NCBI GenBank assembly: GCA_045544615.1
Contig: JAZPZI010000008.1
Coordinates: 1-64,000, forward strand
Source of the DNA: CAKSFT01 sp045544615
GTDB lineage: Bacteria; Bacillota; Clostridia; UBA1381
DNA length: 64,000 nt
Direction of reading: 5' to 3'
Below are positions 51,376 through 59,579 of the stretch, piece after piece. The first letter of the stretch is position 1, and every line of letters begins with the position of its first letter. The position numbers and the translations under genes were made by a program. The notes below the pieces were generated by a model. The model saw nothing but the letters and a program-made list of their open reading frames with translations. It did not search any database and had not been told where the DNA came from.

Positions 51376-52209
51376 ATGGAATTAACATATAAAAATGAAT
51401 TCGGCGAGGTAGGTTTGCACGGCCGAGGCGGAATTTTTTCGGTATATGAGGCTGACGGATTTGAGCTCCAGGGAAGAGAAAGAAGCCTTATCAACTTCTA
51501 CAATTCCGATGGCTACCGTGAGGCAAGCTCAAGATTCGGGCAAAGAATAATGACCATTTCGGGAGAGGTTCTTGCAACCGCACGTGACGAGCTTAAACGG
51601 GCTGTCAGAGTGCTTTCACATCCCGGATTGCTGACGGTAAAAATCAAGGACGAGCTTCGTGAGATTGCAATTGCCGATGTGACTTTTAATATAAACAAAA
51701 GAAATGGCGCATACAAGCGGTATGTTATGCAGTTCGTTGCGGATATTTCACATTTTACCGACTGTGAGGATAATATAGCAGGTGTGTTTTCAAGAAAAAA
51801 TCTCATCACAAAAGACACATACCTGCCAGCAGTTTTTACCGAGCGTTACTCGACAGGAAAGGTCGAAAACGACGGTGATTTCCCGACCGAGCCGGTGATT
51901 GTGATAAATTGCTTCAGGGGTGCTGACCAGGACGGGAATATTACAATTGAGAATAGCACAAATGGCGGTAAAATTGTAATTGAGCATATGCTAAAAGAGG
52001 ATGAGCGTGTTACTGTAGACATCCCGAACAGGCAGATTATCAGCAGTATAGACGGGGACATAACACATCAGCTTGCAAGAGGAAGCTATCTGAGCGATAT
52101 GGAGCTTGAGTGCGGAACAAACGAGTTCACCGTTCTTGCCTCCGACGGAAACAGAAACGCCGAAGTGTATTTAAGATACCGCAACCTTTATTCAGGGGTG
52201 ATAATCTGA
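51376..52209 (+). CDS. Distal tail protein
   Basis: A 277-residue protein of the phage tail family (Dit-like) that forms the hub at the tail end. MELTYKNEFGEVGLHGRG, FYNSDGYREASSRFGQRIMTISGEV and QFVADISHFTD support the call. ATG 51376 lies three bases behind the tape measure stop. Confidence 0.78.
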   Translation: MELTYKNEFGEVGLHGRGGIFSVYEADGFELQGRERSLINFYNSDGYREASSRFGQRIMTISGEVLATARDELKRAVRVLSHPGLLTVKIKDELREIAIADVTFNINKRNGAYKRYVMQFVADISHFTDCEDNIAGVFSRKNLITKDTYLPAVFTERYSTGKVENDGDFPTEPVIVINCFRGADQDGNITIENSTNGGKIVIEHMLKEDERVTVDIPNRQIISSIDGDITHQLARGSYLSDMELECGTNEFTVLASDGNRNAEVYLRYRNLYSGVII

Positions 52210-53267
52210 TGGATATAAGACTTTATGATTTTGATTTCAATATGCTTGCTATAATGAGTGACTGTATCTCGTCGTCATGGACGATTAAATACAGGGGTGT
52301 CGGGACTTATGAAGGGCATTTCAGGCTTGCAGACAGGATTTCTGATATATTCTTAAAAAATCGCTATCTTGTTATAATCGAGGGTGATAATCAGGCAATA
52401 TGCACAGGAAAGATTGCAGACGGTGAGCTTCTTGTTTGCGGAAGAACGGTAAACTGGCTTCTGGAAAAGAGGATTATGCCTCCCTTTAAAACAAGAGAAA
52501 TTTTCGGGAGCTATTCTGACCCGTACACAATCGGGAATATGGTATTGGAGCGTACCTTTACTGCACCGCCCGAGGTGGATGAGTTCGGAATGTTTATAGC
52601 TGATACGGTTGATGAACAAAAAATAGTAGAAAATTTTACGATGCCTGCAAAAATTGATGCAGAGCCTTTAGAGAGACATTTCTGGCGAAACAGTGCAAAC
52701 TCTGCAGGGGAGATTTTATCCGACCTTGCAGAAATGATGGGCAGAGGCTACAGGCTTTTTTTCAATATAGACAACAAAAGCTGGGATTTTGAGTATATAG
52801 AGGGTATGCACCGTAATATTCTATTAAGTGAGAGGCAAAGAAATATTTACGATGTCCGGTACACCGAGGATTTGCTGGATAGTGCCGATGCCGGATGGTA
52901 TGAGATATATTCGGGCGAAGAATCGGATGATGGCGAGACTGTAGGAAAATGGAGATACATAAAAAAGGACAGCGATATATCCGGGATGAAGTTCTGGGAA
53001 ACGGCATTTGAGGTGAGTGGTGCATCAAAAGCAGAGAGCACGCTTTTGGGAAAGGAAATCACAGGCACAGTTCAGGGAACGGTTGCAAAACTCAAATACA
53101 AAAAAGACTATGACCTCGGGGATGAGCTTGATATAATGGTCGAATACGGAAATTTCAGTAAGATTGTAAGATGTCAGATTACTGGCGTAAATATATGGAT
53201 AAATAAAAGCGGAAGAGGAGAAGAACCGATTTTTAAAACAGTAGAGGAGGTTTCGGATGGGATATAA
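52209..53267 (+). CDS. Gp37-like tail/baseplate protein
   Basis: A 352-residue protein of the ReqiPepy6 Gp37-like / tail-associated group. MDIRLYDFDFNMLAIMSDC, TIKYRGVGTYEGHF, the NWLLEKRIMPPFK stretch and GTVQGTVAKLKYKKDYDLGD are typical. It likely forms the baseplate hub with the distal tail protein. Start overlaps the preceding stop (TGATG). Confidence 0.78.
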   Translation: MDIRLYDFDFNMLAIMSDCISSSWTIKYRGVGTYEGHFRLADRISDIFLKNRYLVIIEGDNQAICTGKIADGELLVCGRTVNWLLEKRIMPPFKTREIFGSYSDPYTIGNMVLERTFTAPPEVDEFGMFIADTVDEQKIVENFTMPAKIDAEPLERHFWRNSANSAGEILSDLAEMMGRGYRLFFNIDNKSWDFEYIEGMHRNILLSERQRNIYDVRYTEDLLDSADAGWYEIYSGEESDDGETVGKWRYIKKDSDISGMKFWETAFEVSGASKAESTLLGKEITGTVQGTVAKLKYKKDYDLGDELDIMVEYGNFSKIVRCQITGVNIWINKSGRGEEPIFKTVEEVSDGI

Positions 53268-54024
53268 ATATAGTTTTTTGGATAATGAAACATACGGAAC
53301 AGATGATATTAACGCAATGGTTGCAAGAGTCACAACATCGGGGGTCAGCATCTACCCCGAGGGTAAGAGTATGATAGATGCTATGAATTCTGTAACATCA
53401 GAGCTTATTGGAAGCGGTGTGGGCTATGGCTCGGGAAGTTGTTATGTGAGCGAAGAAGACGGGATGTTGAAAGTTAACAGCGGTGTGGCGTTTTTTGATG
53501 ACGGAGTTACTGTCGAGGTTGACGATGAGGGTATTATCATGGAAAAGCAGACGGGGAAATATCTCTATTTTTACCGTGATATAAACCAAAACACCTGTGA
53601 TGTCCGTCTTGCCGAGGAATTGCCGCCCGACAATTATGTACTGCTTTGCTATATTAACGATTCGGGTGAGATTGTCGATAAAAGACACTACGCAAAACTA
53701 AAGGTTGCACCGAATGCGGTAAGAAACTATCCTACATACGAGTTTGGTGTTGTATATGGTATGTATACTCCCGAGACCGAGGTGTTGGCCACGATTCATG
53801 TAGGCTACTCAGATTTTTCCAAAATTGTATTTCGCAGCGACTACCAGTCATTTAACAGAATTTCGGGAATGGCAGAGTTCGGGGATGACGGCTATACTCC
53901 GTATTTGAGATTCTACTGGGGTACCGAAATACGTTTTAAAAAGGATGGAGATACCGTTTACGTCTTTATGAGAACAAATGAAAATTTTGACGAGATTCTT
54001 GAAATCAATGCATGGTTCTTTTAG
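53257..54024 (+). CDS. Baseplate or receptor-binding protein
   Basis: A 255-residue, strand-rich protein after the baseplate hub, where the receptor-binding protein is normally coded. The N-terminus MGYKYSFLDNETYGTDDINAM is typical of baseplate proteins of Firmicute phages; the C-terminal part is aromatic-rich. No long tail fibre gene follows, so this is the only candidate for host recognition. Unknown receptor. Confidence 0.6.
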   Translation: MGYKYSFLDNETYGTDDINAMVARVTTSGVSIYPEGKSMIDAMNSVTSELIGSGVGYGSGSCYVSEEDGMLKVNSGVAFFDDGVTVEVDDEGIIMEKQTGKYLYFYRDINQNTCDVRLAEELPPDNYVLLCYINDSGEIVDKRHYAKLKVAPNAVRNYPTYEFGVVYGMYTPETEVLATIHVGYSDFSKIVFRSDYQSFNRISGMAEFGDDGYTPYLRFYWGTEIRFKKDGDTVYVFMRTNENFDEILEINAWFF

Positions 54025-54032
54025 GAGAGAAT

Positions 54033-54365
54033 ATGTGGAGAAATATATATGACTTTATTTTAAAAAACTGGGTAGAGTGGTTTTTTCTTGCAATAAGCAG
54101 CATTATAGGAATAGGCTACAGGCGTGTGATGAAACATCAGAAAGAAGAACGTGAGAGAAATGATGCACTGTCTCAAGGTGTGCAGGCGTTACTTCGTGAC
54201 CGTATTATTCAGGCATATAATATACACTCCGAAAAGGGGTATTGCCCGATATATGCAAAGGACAATGTAAAAAGGCTTTTTAAGCCTTATTCCGAGCTTG
54301 AAAATGATGATGTAATCTGCGAGCTTGTAGGTAAGCTTTTGCAGATGCCTTGCGAAAAACATTGA
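54033..54365 (+). CDS. Single-TM holin-like protein
   Basis: A 110-residue protein with one membrane helix (WVEWFFLAISSIIGIGY), then a charged helical tail including RERNDALSQGVQALLRDRI. Proteins of this kind often precede holins in gut Firmicute phages. ATG 54033 has AGGAGAGA before it. Confidence 0.6.
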   Translation: MWRNIYDFILKNWVEWFFLAISSIIGIGYRRVMKHQKEERERNDALSQGVQALLRDRIIQAYNIHSEKGYCPIYAKDNVKRLFKPYSELENDDVICELVGKLLQMPCEKH

Positions 54366-54383
54366 TTATAATGGAGGTAGTAT

Positions 54384-54647
54384 ATGAAATTTGATTTGAG
54401 TTTTTTTAACGGAGCATTTATACCGCTTGTTACGGCGTTTTGCCTGATACTTGGATTCATCCTGAAAAAGTGGATTTCAGACGGCAAGGACAGATTTATC
54501 CCAACGATTCTTACCGTTGTGGGTGCGGTGCTCGGCTGTATTGTAAATGCCGGGTTCACGGTCGAAAATATAGTATTTGGTGCATTTTCGGGTCTTGCAT
54601 CGACCGGTTTGCATCAGGCATTCAAGCAGCTTTTTAAGGGAGAATAA
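54384..54647 (+). CDS. Phage holin
   Basis: An 87-residue protein with two or three membrane segments: FNGAFIPLVTAFCLILGFIL, FIPTILTVVGAVLGCIVNAG and VFGAFSGLAST. The pattern GFTVENIVFGAFSGLASTGLHQA (given in two parts: GFTVENIV, GAFSGLASTGLHQA) is typical of a holin family in Clostridia phages. It would open the membrane for the amidase encoded next. Confidence 0.8.
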   Translation: MKFDLSFFNGAFIPLVTAFCLILGFILKKWISDGKDRFIPTILTVVGAVLGCIVNAGFTVENIVFGAFSGLASTGLHQAFKQLFKGE

Positions 54648-54650
54648 CAT

Positions 54651-55325
54651 ATGAAAATTTTACTTGTGGCAGGTCACGGTGCAGGGGATCCGGGTGCTTG
54701 TGGAAACGGGTATCAGGAAGCGGCACTTGCCCGTGAACTTGTCGATATGATAAAAACACGCATGGGAAATAGTGCTGATGTGTTTGACAAGAACAAAAAT
54801 TTGTACCGGTTCCTGAAAAACGGCGGATGCTTTGATTTTTCAGGATATGATGCAATACTTGAAATTCACTTTAATGCCGGTGCGAAAAAGGGAACAGACA
54901 ACGCCGTTACGGGATGTGAGATGTTAATCAGAAGCGGGACTGCCGAAAAGGCGTTTGATAAAAGCATTACAGAGGGTATGGCAAAAATCGGCATCAAGTC
55001 GAGAGGTATCAAAAAAAGAGATAATCTTTATAATATGAATTACCTCTATAAAAAAGGGATGCCATATTCACTTTTTGAAGTCTGCTTTATCGATGATGCT
55101 GATGATATGGCGATGTACTTGAAAAACAAGCAGAAGATTGCAGAACTGATTGCCGAAAGCTTTGGTGCAAAAAAGGAGCTCGAGAGTGTAAATGATATTG
55201 TCTGGGAGCTTGCAGAGCGGGGAATTATTACCGATAAATCGCTTTGGCTTGAAAAGCTCGAGCTGGACAAAAACGCCTATTGGCTTGCAAGAAAGTGTGT
55301 AAACTATATTAAAAATACCGGATAA
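54651..55325 (+). CDS. N-acetylmuramoyl-L-alanine amidase, endolysin
   Basis: A 224-residue endolysin. The amidase-3 domain covers residues 1-175 with zinc ligands in LVAGHGAGDPGA, NGYQEAAL and LEIHFNAGA and the catalytic Glu in LFEVCFIDD. A 50-residue helical C-terminal tail (VNDIVWELAERGIITD) may be a cell-wall targeting part, like short C-terminal modules of other clostridial phage endolysins. Starts four bases after the holin stop. Confidence 0.88.
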   Translation: MKILLVAGHGAGDPGACGNGYQEAALARELVDMIKTRMGNSADVFDKNKNLYRFLKNGGCFDFSGYDAILEIHFNAGAKKGTDNAVTGCEMLIRSGTAEKAFDKSITEGMAKIGIKSRGIKKRDNLYNMNYLYKKGMPYSLFEVCFIDDADDMAMYLKNKQKIAELIAESFGAKKELESVNDIVWELAERGIITDKSLWLEKLELDKNAYWLARKCVNYIKNTG

Positions 55326-55355
55326 AAAAGGGTGCAGTATAACTGCGCCCTTTTT
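55324..55355. terminator. Terminator of phage-like cassette
   Basis: AAAAAGGGTGCAG pairs with CTGCGCCCTTTTT across five bases, with one G-T pair. It serves both the amidase gene and the small minus-strand gene. Confidence 0.82.
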
Positions 55356-55521
55356 ATCTGAAAATGTCCATAGCGTTATCCATCGCCGATCCAATGCTCT
55401 TGAAAAAGCCTTCGGTTTTTCTGCGCATTTTGTGGCGCTGACGGTCAGAGACTGGATCTGCTATCATTGTTATTGCCGAGCCGACGATCAGCCCTGCAAC
55501 CATTCCTTTAACGAAGTGCAT
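55354..55521 (-). CDS. YtxH-like small membrane-anchored protein
   Basis: A 55-residue protein that starts MHFVKGMVAGLIVGSAITM, a single glycine-rich membrane helix, then a basic RQRHKMRRK stretch and an amphipathic C-terminal helix (FFKSIGSAMDNAMDIF). AAGGAGG stands nine bases before the ATG, and a terminator follows. Small YtxH-type proteins like this are common in Firmicutes; the function is unknown. Its convergent orientation shows that the phage-like cassette ends at the shared terminator. Confidence 0.78.
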   Translation of the reverse strand: MHFVKGMVAGLIVGSAITMIADPVSDRQRHKMRRKTEGFFKSIGSAMDNAMDIFR

Positions 55522-55655
55522 GGTTTTTGCCTCCTTATTTTTTAATCTGGTCCGGGTTTTAAGACGCTTTTAGTATTTGCAGGATATGTCGAAAATAAAC
55601 CTCAAAAAACGAAAAGTGGTAATATAATTTTAATGTAAGAATTTCCAAAAATATA

Positions 55656-55684
55656 TTGACCTTTTTATAAAGTAAAGGTAAAAT
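55656..55684 (+). promoter_or_regulatory. Promoter of DUF1015 gene
   Basis: TTGACC, 17 bases, TAAAAT, about 38 bases ahead of the start codon. Confidence 0.7.
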
Positions 55685-55722
55685 ATTTATAGGTGAATTT
55701 TTGAAAAAAACGGGGGAGAAAT

Positions 55723-57045
55723 ATGGCAGAGTTAAAGGAATTTGCAGGATATAGATTCAATACGGCGGTTTGCGGGAATCTCGGCGATGTTACCGCTATG
55801 CCGTATGATCTGATGAATGACAGTGAGCGGGAAGAATACCATAACCGCAGTGAGTTTAATATTGCGCATATATCAAACAGCATCGAAACTGACGGCAAGG
55901 ACAAATATGAGTCAGCAGGGGAAAAGCTTGCAGAATGGATTGCATCGGGCGCACTTATCAGGGAGAAAAAGCCTGCGATGTATCTTTATGAACAGCGCAG
56001 TATATATAAAAATACGGTATATGTAAATCACGGCGTGGTTGCACTCTTAAAGCTTGAGGAACTTGAAGATAACGACATGATAAAGGTTTGCGAGGATACT
56101 GCCGATGACTACGTTGAGGACAGATTTGAGCTTTTGAAAAGCACCTCGGCACATATAGATATGATAAGCTGTATGTATATGGATTATGAAAAACCGCTTG
56201 CACATCTTCTGAATGCGATTGCCGAGGGAAAACCCGATATGGAGTTTGGCTTAAAGGAAAAGATTACCGATGAAATTACCGCAAATAAGCTCTGGGTAAT
56301 CGATGATGAAGAAAGAATCGAGTTTATAAAAAACGACTTAAAAAAGGCAAAGCTCTTTATAACCGACGGGCATAACCGTTATCAGGCAGCATTGAAGTAT
56401 ATGCGGGAGTGCAAAAAGAACAACCCGAACCATACAGGCGATGAGCCGTATAACTATATTCTTACATTTTTGACAAACGCATATGGAGACAGTCTTGTAC
56501 AGCTTCCTGTACACAGAATTCTGAAACCGGAGAAGAAGTTCTCGGAGGATTTCTTCATAGCCTGTGCACAGGATCATTTCAAGGTTGAGAAAATCATAAT
56601 AGATACAAGCAATGACGACCTTGTTGAGGCTATGAAAAAGCAGGTTGATACATCAAGGCGTGAGACGAAAATCGGTGTATATTGCGGTGGCGACTATTTT
56701 TATCGCCTGACCCTTACCGATGATAATTATGTAAAGACTGTTTTATCCGACCACACAGATGAATATTGCAGCCTTGATGTTACGGTTTTGAATGTGTTGC
56801 TTTTAGGCGAGCTTTTAGGAATTACCCGTGAAAATTACAGCGATTATGTCAAGACGACACGCCGTGCAACAAAGGGCGTCAAGATGGTAAAAAACAAGGA
56901 GGCTTCCTGCCTGTTTGTTATGAACTCGGTGAAGTCGGAGAGAATTTGCGAGGTGGTAAACTCGGGCGAAACCCTGCCGCCGAAGTCGATTTGTCTCTTC
57001 CCGAAAACCGTTACAGGTATGGTTATAAATAAAATGGACTGTTAA
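55723..57045 (+). CDS. DUF1015 family protein
   Basis: A 440-residue cytoplasmic protein of the DUF1015 family, often coded next to 3-phosphoglycerate dehydrogenase and thought to have a kinase-like role in serine metabolism in some bacteria; that context is not present here. Typical parts are FAGYRFNTAVCGNLGDVTAMPYD (in parts: FAGYRFNT, VTAMPYDLM), ITDGHNRYQAALKYM near residue 210 and VFMNSVKSERI-like CLFVMNSVKSERI. A strong terminator follows. Confidence 0.85.
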   Translation: MAELKEFAGYRFNTAVCGNLGDVTAMPYDLMNDSEREEYHNRSEFNIAHISNSIETDGKDKYESAGEKLAEWIASGALIREKKPAMYLYEQRSIYKNTVYVNHGVVALLKLEELEDNDMIKVCEDTADDYVEDRFELLKSTSAHIDMISCMYMDYEKPLAHLLNAIAEGKPDMEFGLKEKITDEITANKLWVIDDEERIEFIKNDLKKAKLFITDGHNRYQAALKYMRECKKNNPNHTGDEPYNYILTFLTNAYGDSLVQLPVHRILKPEKKFSEDFFIACAQDHFKVEKIIIDTSNDDLVEAMKKQVDTSRRETKIGVYCGGDYFYRLTLTDDNYVKTVLSDHTDEYCSLDVTVLNVLLLGELLGITRENYSDYVKTTRRATKGVKMVKNKEASCLFVMNSVKSERICEVVNSGETLPPKSICLFPKTVTGMVINKMDC

Positions 57046-57050
57046 ATATT

Positions 57051-57087
57051 AAATAACCGAAAAATACTATATTTTTCGGTTATTTTT
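57051..57087 (+). terminator. Rho-independent terminator
   Basis: AAATAACCGAAAAAT pairs with ATTTTTCGGTTATTT across five bases and ends in T residues. Confidence 0.88.
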
Positions 57088-57099
57088 TTGCTTTTAGGG

Positions 57100-57128
57100 T
57101 TGTGAATTCAGGTAAAAAGTGGTAAAAT
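57100..57128 (+). promoter_or_regulatory. Promoter of murD-M42 operon
   Basis: TTGTGA, 17 bases, TAAAAT. It places the transcript start near 57135, so ATG 57168 gives a more usual leader than ATG 57147. Confidence 0.6.
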
Positions 57129-57167
57129 ATATTAGAGTGAAATTATATGAAAGGTTTCGTGATTTTT

Positions 57168-58529
57168 ATGAATAAAAAATTGGAGAATTTCAAAGATAAT
57201 ATAAAAGGAAAAAAGATTGATGTTTTAGGGATAGGCATCAGCAATATTCCGCTCATAAAGCTTTTGGCAAAGGAGGGTGCAAAGGTTCACGCCTGCGATA
57301 AGCGTGAAAAGGAGGCACTCGGAGAGGTATATGATGAGCTAAAAGGGCTCGGTGTTACATTCTCGCTCGGCGATGAGTATATGGATAACTTAACAGGTGA
57401 GCTGATTTTCAAAACTCCCGGTATGAGATTTGACCATCCAAAGCTTTTGGAGGCAAAGAAAAACGGAAGTACAGTCACATCCGAAATGGAGCTTTTCTGT
57501 GAATTTTCTCCGGCAAAAATTATTGCAATAACGGGTAGTGACGGAAAGACCACCACCACAACTCTGATAAGTGAGATACTTAAAAAATCAGGCAAAAAGG
57601 TATGGCTTGGCGGAAATATCGGAACACCGCTTTTCTGCTCGCTCGACCAGATAGACAAGGACGATACTGTAGTGCTTGAACTTTCAAGCTTTCAGCTCCA
57701 CACAATGCGACAGAGCATTTCGGTTGCGGTTATGACCAATATCTCGCCAAACCATCTTGATATGCACAAGGACTATCAGGAATATATAGATGCAAAGAAA
57801 AACATTATGCTCTATCAGGATTCGGATTCGCTCCTGGTTGTGAATGAGGATAATGAAAAGACACGGGAAATCGGCAAAGAGGCAAAGGGAAGAAAGCTCG
57901 GCTTTGGTTGGAGTGCTGATTATGATGTGTACTGTGATGGCGAGGCAATCTACAAAAATGGCGAAAAGATACTTGCAGTTTCCGACATCAAAATCCCGGG
58001 CAAGCATAATATCGAAAACTATATGGCGGCGATAGCAGCAGTTAGCGATATTGCAAAAAGGGATGCGATAGTTTCGGTTGCAAGGGAATTTGGCGGAGTT
58101 GAGCACAGAATAGAGCTTGTCCGCACAGTTGACGGTGTGAGATACTATAACAGCTCAATCGACTCAACCCCGAACAGAACAATAAATACACTAAAGGTAT
58201 TTCCTGAAAAGGTTATACTCATAGCAGGCGGTAAGGATAAGGGAATCCCTTATGACGAGATTGGCCCGGCAATAGTCGAATCGGTAAAGACACTTATTTT
58301 AGTCGGTGCAACAGCAGGAAAAATCAGGGATGCACTGAGTGCAACAGACGGGCACGATGCGGTTGAGGTGTTTGAGTTTGATGAATACGCCGATGCGGTT
58401 AAATGTGCAAAGGACTCTGCAAAAGCGGGAGATGTTGTTTTACTCTCGCCTGCGAGCACAAGTTTTGATAAATTCAGAAATTTTGAGGAAAGGGGAAAAC
58501 TCTTCAAAAAGCTTGTAAATGAGCTTTGA
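57168..58529 (+). CDS. murD: UDP-N-acetylmuramoyl-L-alanine:D-glutamate ligase MurD
   Basis: A 453-residue cytoplasmic Mur ligase that adds D-glutamate to the peptidoglycan precursor. Domain 1 has DVLGIGISNIPLIKLL, domain 2 the ATP loop ITGSDGKTTTTTLI near residue 115, GNIGTPLF and ELSSFQLHTM, and domain 3 VEHRIELVRTVDGVRYYNSS near 320 (in parts: VEHRIELVR, GVRYYNSSIDSTP). The last phrases identify MurD among Mur ligases. The start is uncertain (57147 or 57168). Three M42 peptidase genes follow in the operon. Confidence 0.92.
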   Translation: MNKKLENFKDNIKGKKIDVLGIGISNIPLIKLLAKEGAKVHACDKREKEALGEVYDELKGLGVTFSLGDEYMDNLTGELIFKTPGMRFDHPKLLEAKKNGSTVTSEMELFCEFSPAKIIAITGSDGKTTTTTLISEILKKSGKKVWLGGNIGTPLFCSLDQIDKDDTVVLELSSFQLHTMRQSISVAVMTNISPNHLDMHKDYQEYIDAKKNIMLYQDSDSLLVVNEDNEKTREIGKEAKGRKLGFGWSADYDVYCDGEAIYKNGEKILAVSDIKIPGKHNIENYMAAIAAVSDIAKRDAIVSVAREFGGVEHRIELVRTVDGVRYYNSSIDSTPNRTINTLKVFPEKVILIAGGKDKGIPYDEIGPAIVESVKTLILVGATAGKIRDALSATDGHDAVEVFEFDEYADAVKCAKDSAKAGDVVLLSPASTSFDKFRNFEERGKLFKKLVNEL

Positions 58530-58547
58530 TGGGTTTTACAGGATACA

Positions 58548-59579
58548 TTGAAGGAGATTTTAAAAGAGCTCTCGGCTATGCGTGGAGTTTCGGGATTTGA
58601 GTATCTTTTATCGGATAAAATCTGCGAAAAGTTCCGAGATGTTACCGATGAGGTCAGGGTTGACAATGCAGGCAGTATTATTGCGGTAAAGAAAGCCAAA
58701 AATCCAAAAGCCAGCATTATGCTTGAGGCACACTGCGACGAAATCGGGCTTATGGTAAATGCCATAGACGAAAATGGATTTCTCACCTTTGTAAATATCG
58801 GCGGAGTTGATGCAAGAATACTCCCGGGCGCCGAGGTTACGGCGCACGGAAAAACCGATGTTCCGGGTATAATCGGTGCAAAGCCACCGCATCTGCAGAC
58901 TGCAGGCGAGGCTGAAAAAAGCATTGCAATAAAAGATATGGCGATAGATGTCGGAATGAGTGCCGATGCGGTCAAATCGATTATTTCGGTTGGTGACAGC
59001 ATCACGCTCAACCAGGAGCCATGCGAGCTTTTGAATAACAACCTGAGTGCGAAAACGGTTGATGACCGTGGCGGTGTTGCGGTGTTACTTGAGGTTGCAA
59101 AGACCATACAAAAAGAGGAACTTGACTGCGACATATACTTTGTTGCGGCTGTTCAGGAGGAGGTTGGTCTTCGTGGTGCAAAAACTGCAGCATACGGAAT
59201 CAACCCCGATATGGCGATTGCGATAGATGTATGCCACGGAGTAACTCCCGATAATTCATATAACGCCTTTGATACCGGCTCGGGTACCGTTATATCGTTA
59301 GGGCCTAACATTCACCCGAAAATGGGCGAAAAGCTGATTGAGCTTGCTGAGAAAAACGAAATCAAACATAACATAGATGTTGACGGCGGCGACACAGGAA
59401 CCGATGCCTGGGCGATACAGGTAAACAGAGCCGGTGTTCCCACAGGACTTTTGTCGATACCGCTAAAGTATATGCACACATCGGTTGAGACCTTGAGTCT
59501 TGACGACCTTGATGCGACAAAAGAGCTTATTCTTGCGTTTTTGCGTGATGTTAAGGAGGCAGAGTGGCTATGCTTTTAG
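58548..59579 (+). CDS. M42 family aminopeptidase, copy 1
   Basis: A 343-residue dinuclear-metal aminopeptidase of the TET/FrvX-like M42 family. Metal and catalytic residues are visible: LEAHCDEIGLM near residue 64, VDDRGGVAVLLEV near 168, VQEEVGLRGAKTAAYG near 203, AIDVCHGV and the late LKYMHTSVETLS histidine. A TTG start with AGGA close by follows the murD stop by 18 bases. M42 enzymes form large self-compartmentalised complexes that trim peptides; three copies in a row suggest complementary specificities. Confidence 0.88.
   Translation: MKEILKELSAMRGVSGFEYLLSDKICEKFRDVTDEVRVDNAGSIIAVKKAKNPKASIMLEAHCDEIGLMVNAIDENGFLTFVNIGGVDARILPGAEVTAHGKTDVPGIIGAKPPHLQTAGEAEKSIAIKDMAIDVGMSADAVKSIISVGDSITLNQEPCELLNNNLSAKTVDDRGGVAVLLEVAKTIQKEELDCDIYFVAAVQEEVGLRGAKTAAYGINPDMAIAIDVCHGVTPDNSYNAFDTGSGTVISLGPNIHPKMGEKLIELAEKNEIKHNIDVDGGDTGTDAWAIQVNRAGVPTGLLSIPLKYMHTSVETLSLDDLDATKELILAFLRDVKEAEWLCF

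Larger units (their letters stand above)
43943..55325 (+). mobile_element. Compact phage morphogenesis-lysis cassette (GTA-like?)
   Basis: Sixteen colinear genes for DNA packaging, head, connectors, siphovirus tail, baseplate and lysis, all apparently intact. No integrase, repressor, replication, recombination or protease gene is seen, and no attachment repeat was found. The cassette sits between tcdA and a DUF1015 gene, both ordinary chromosomal genes, and its codon style looks like theirs. It may be a domesticated prophage, a gene transfer agent or the morphogenesis half of a decayed prophage. Confidence 0.8.

Noticed and set aside
52209..54024. Diversity-generating retroelement target
   Set aside because: No reverse transcriptase or template repeat is present anywhere in the window.
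43943..55325. Tailocin or contractile injection system
   Set aside because: There is no sheath, baseplate wedge or spike gene, while terminase, portal and capsid genes are present, so the product would be a DNA-filled head with a non-contractile tail.
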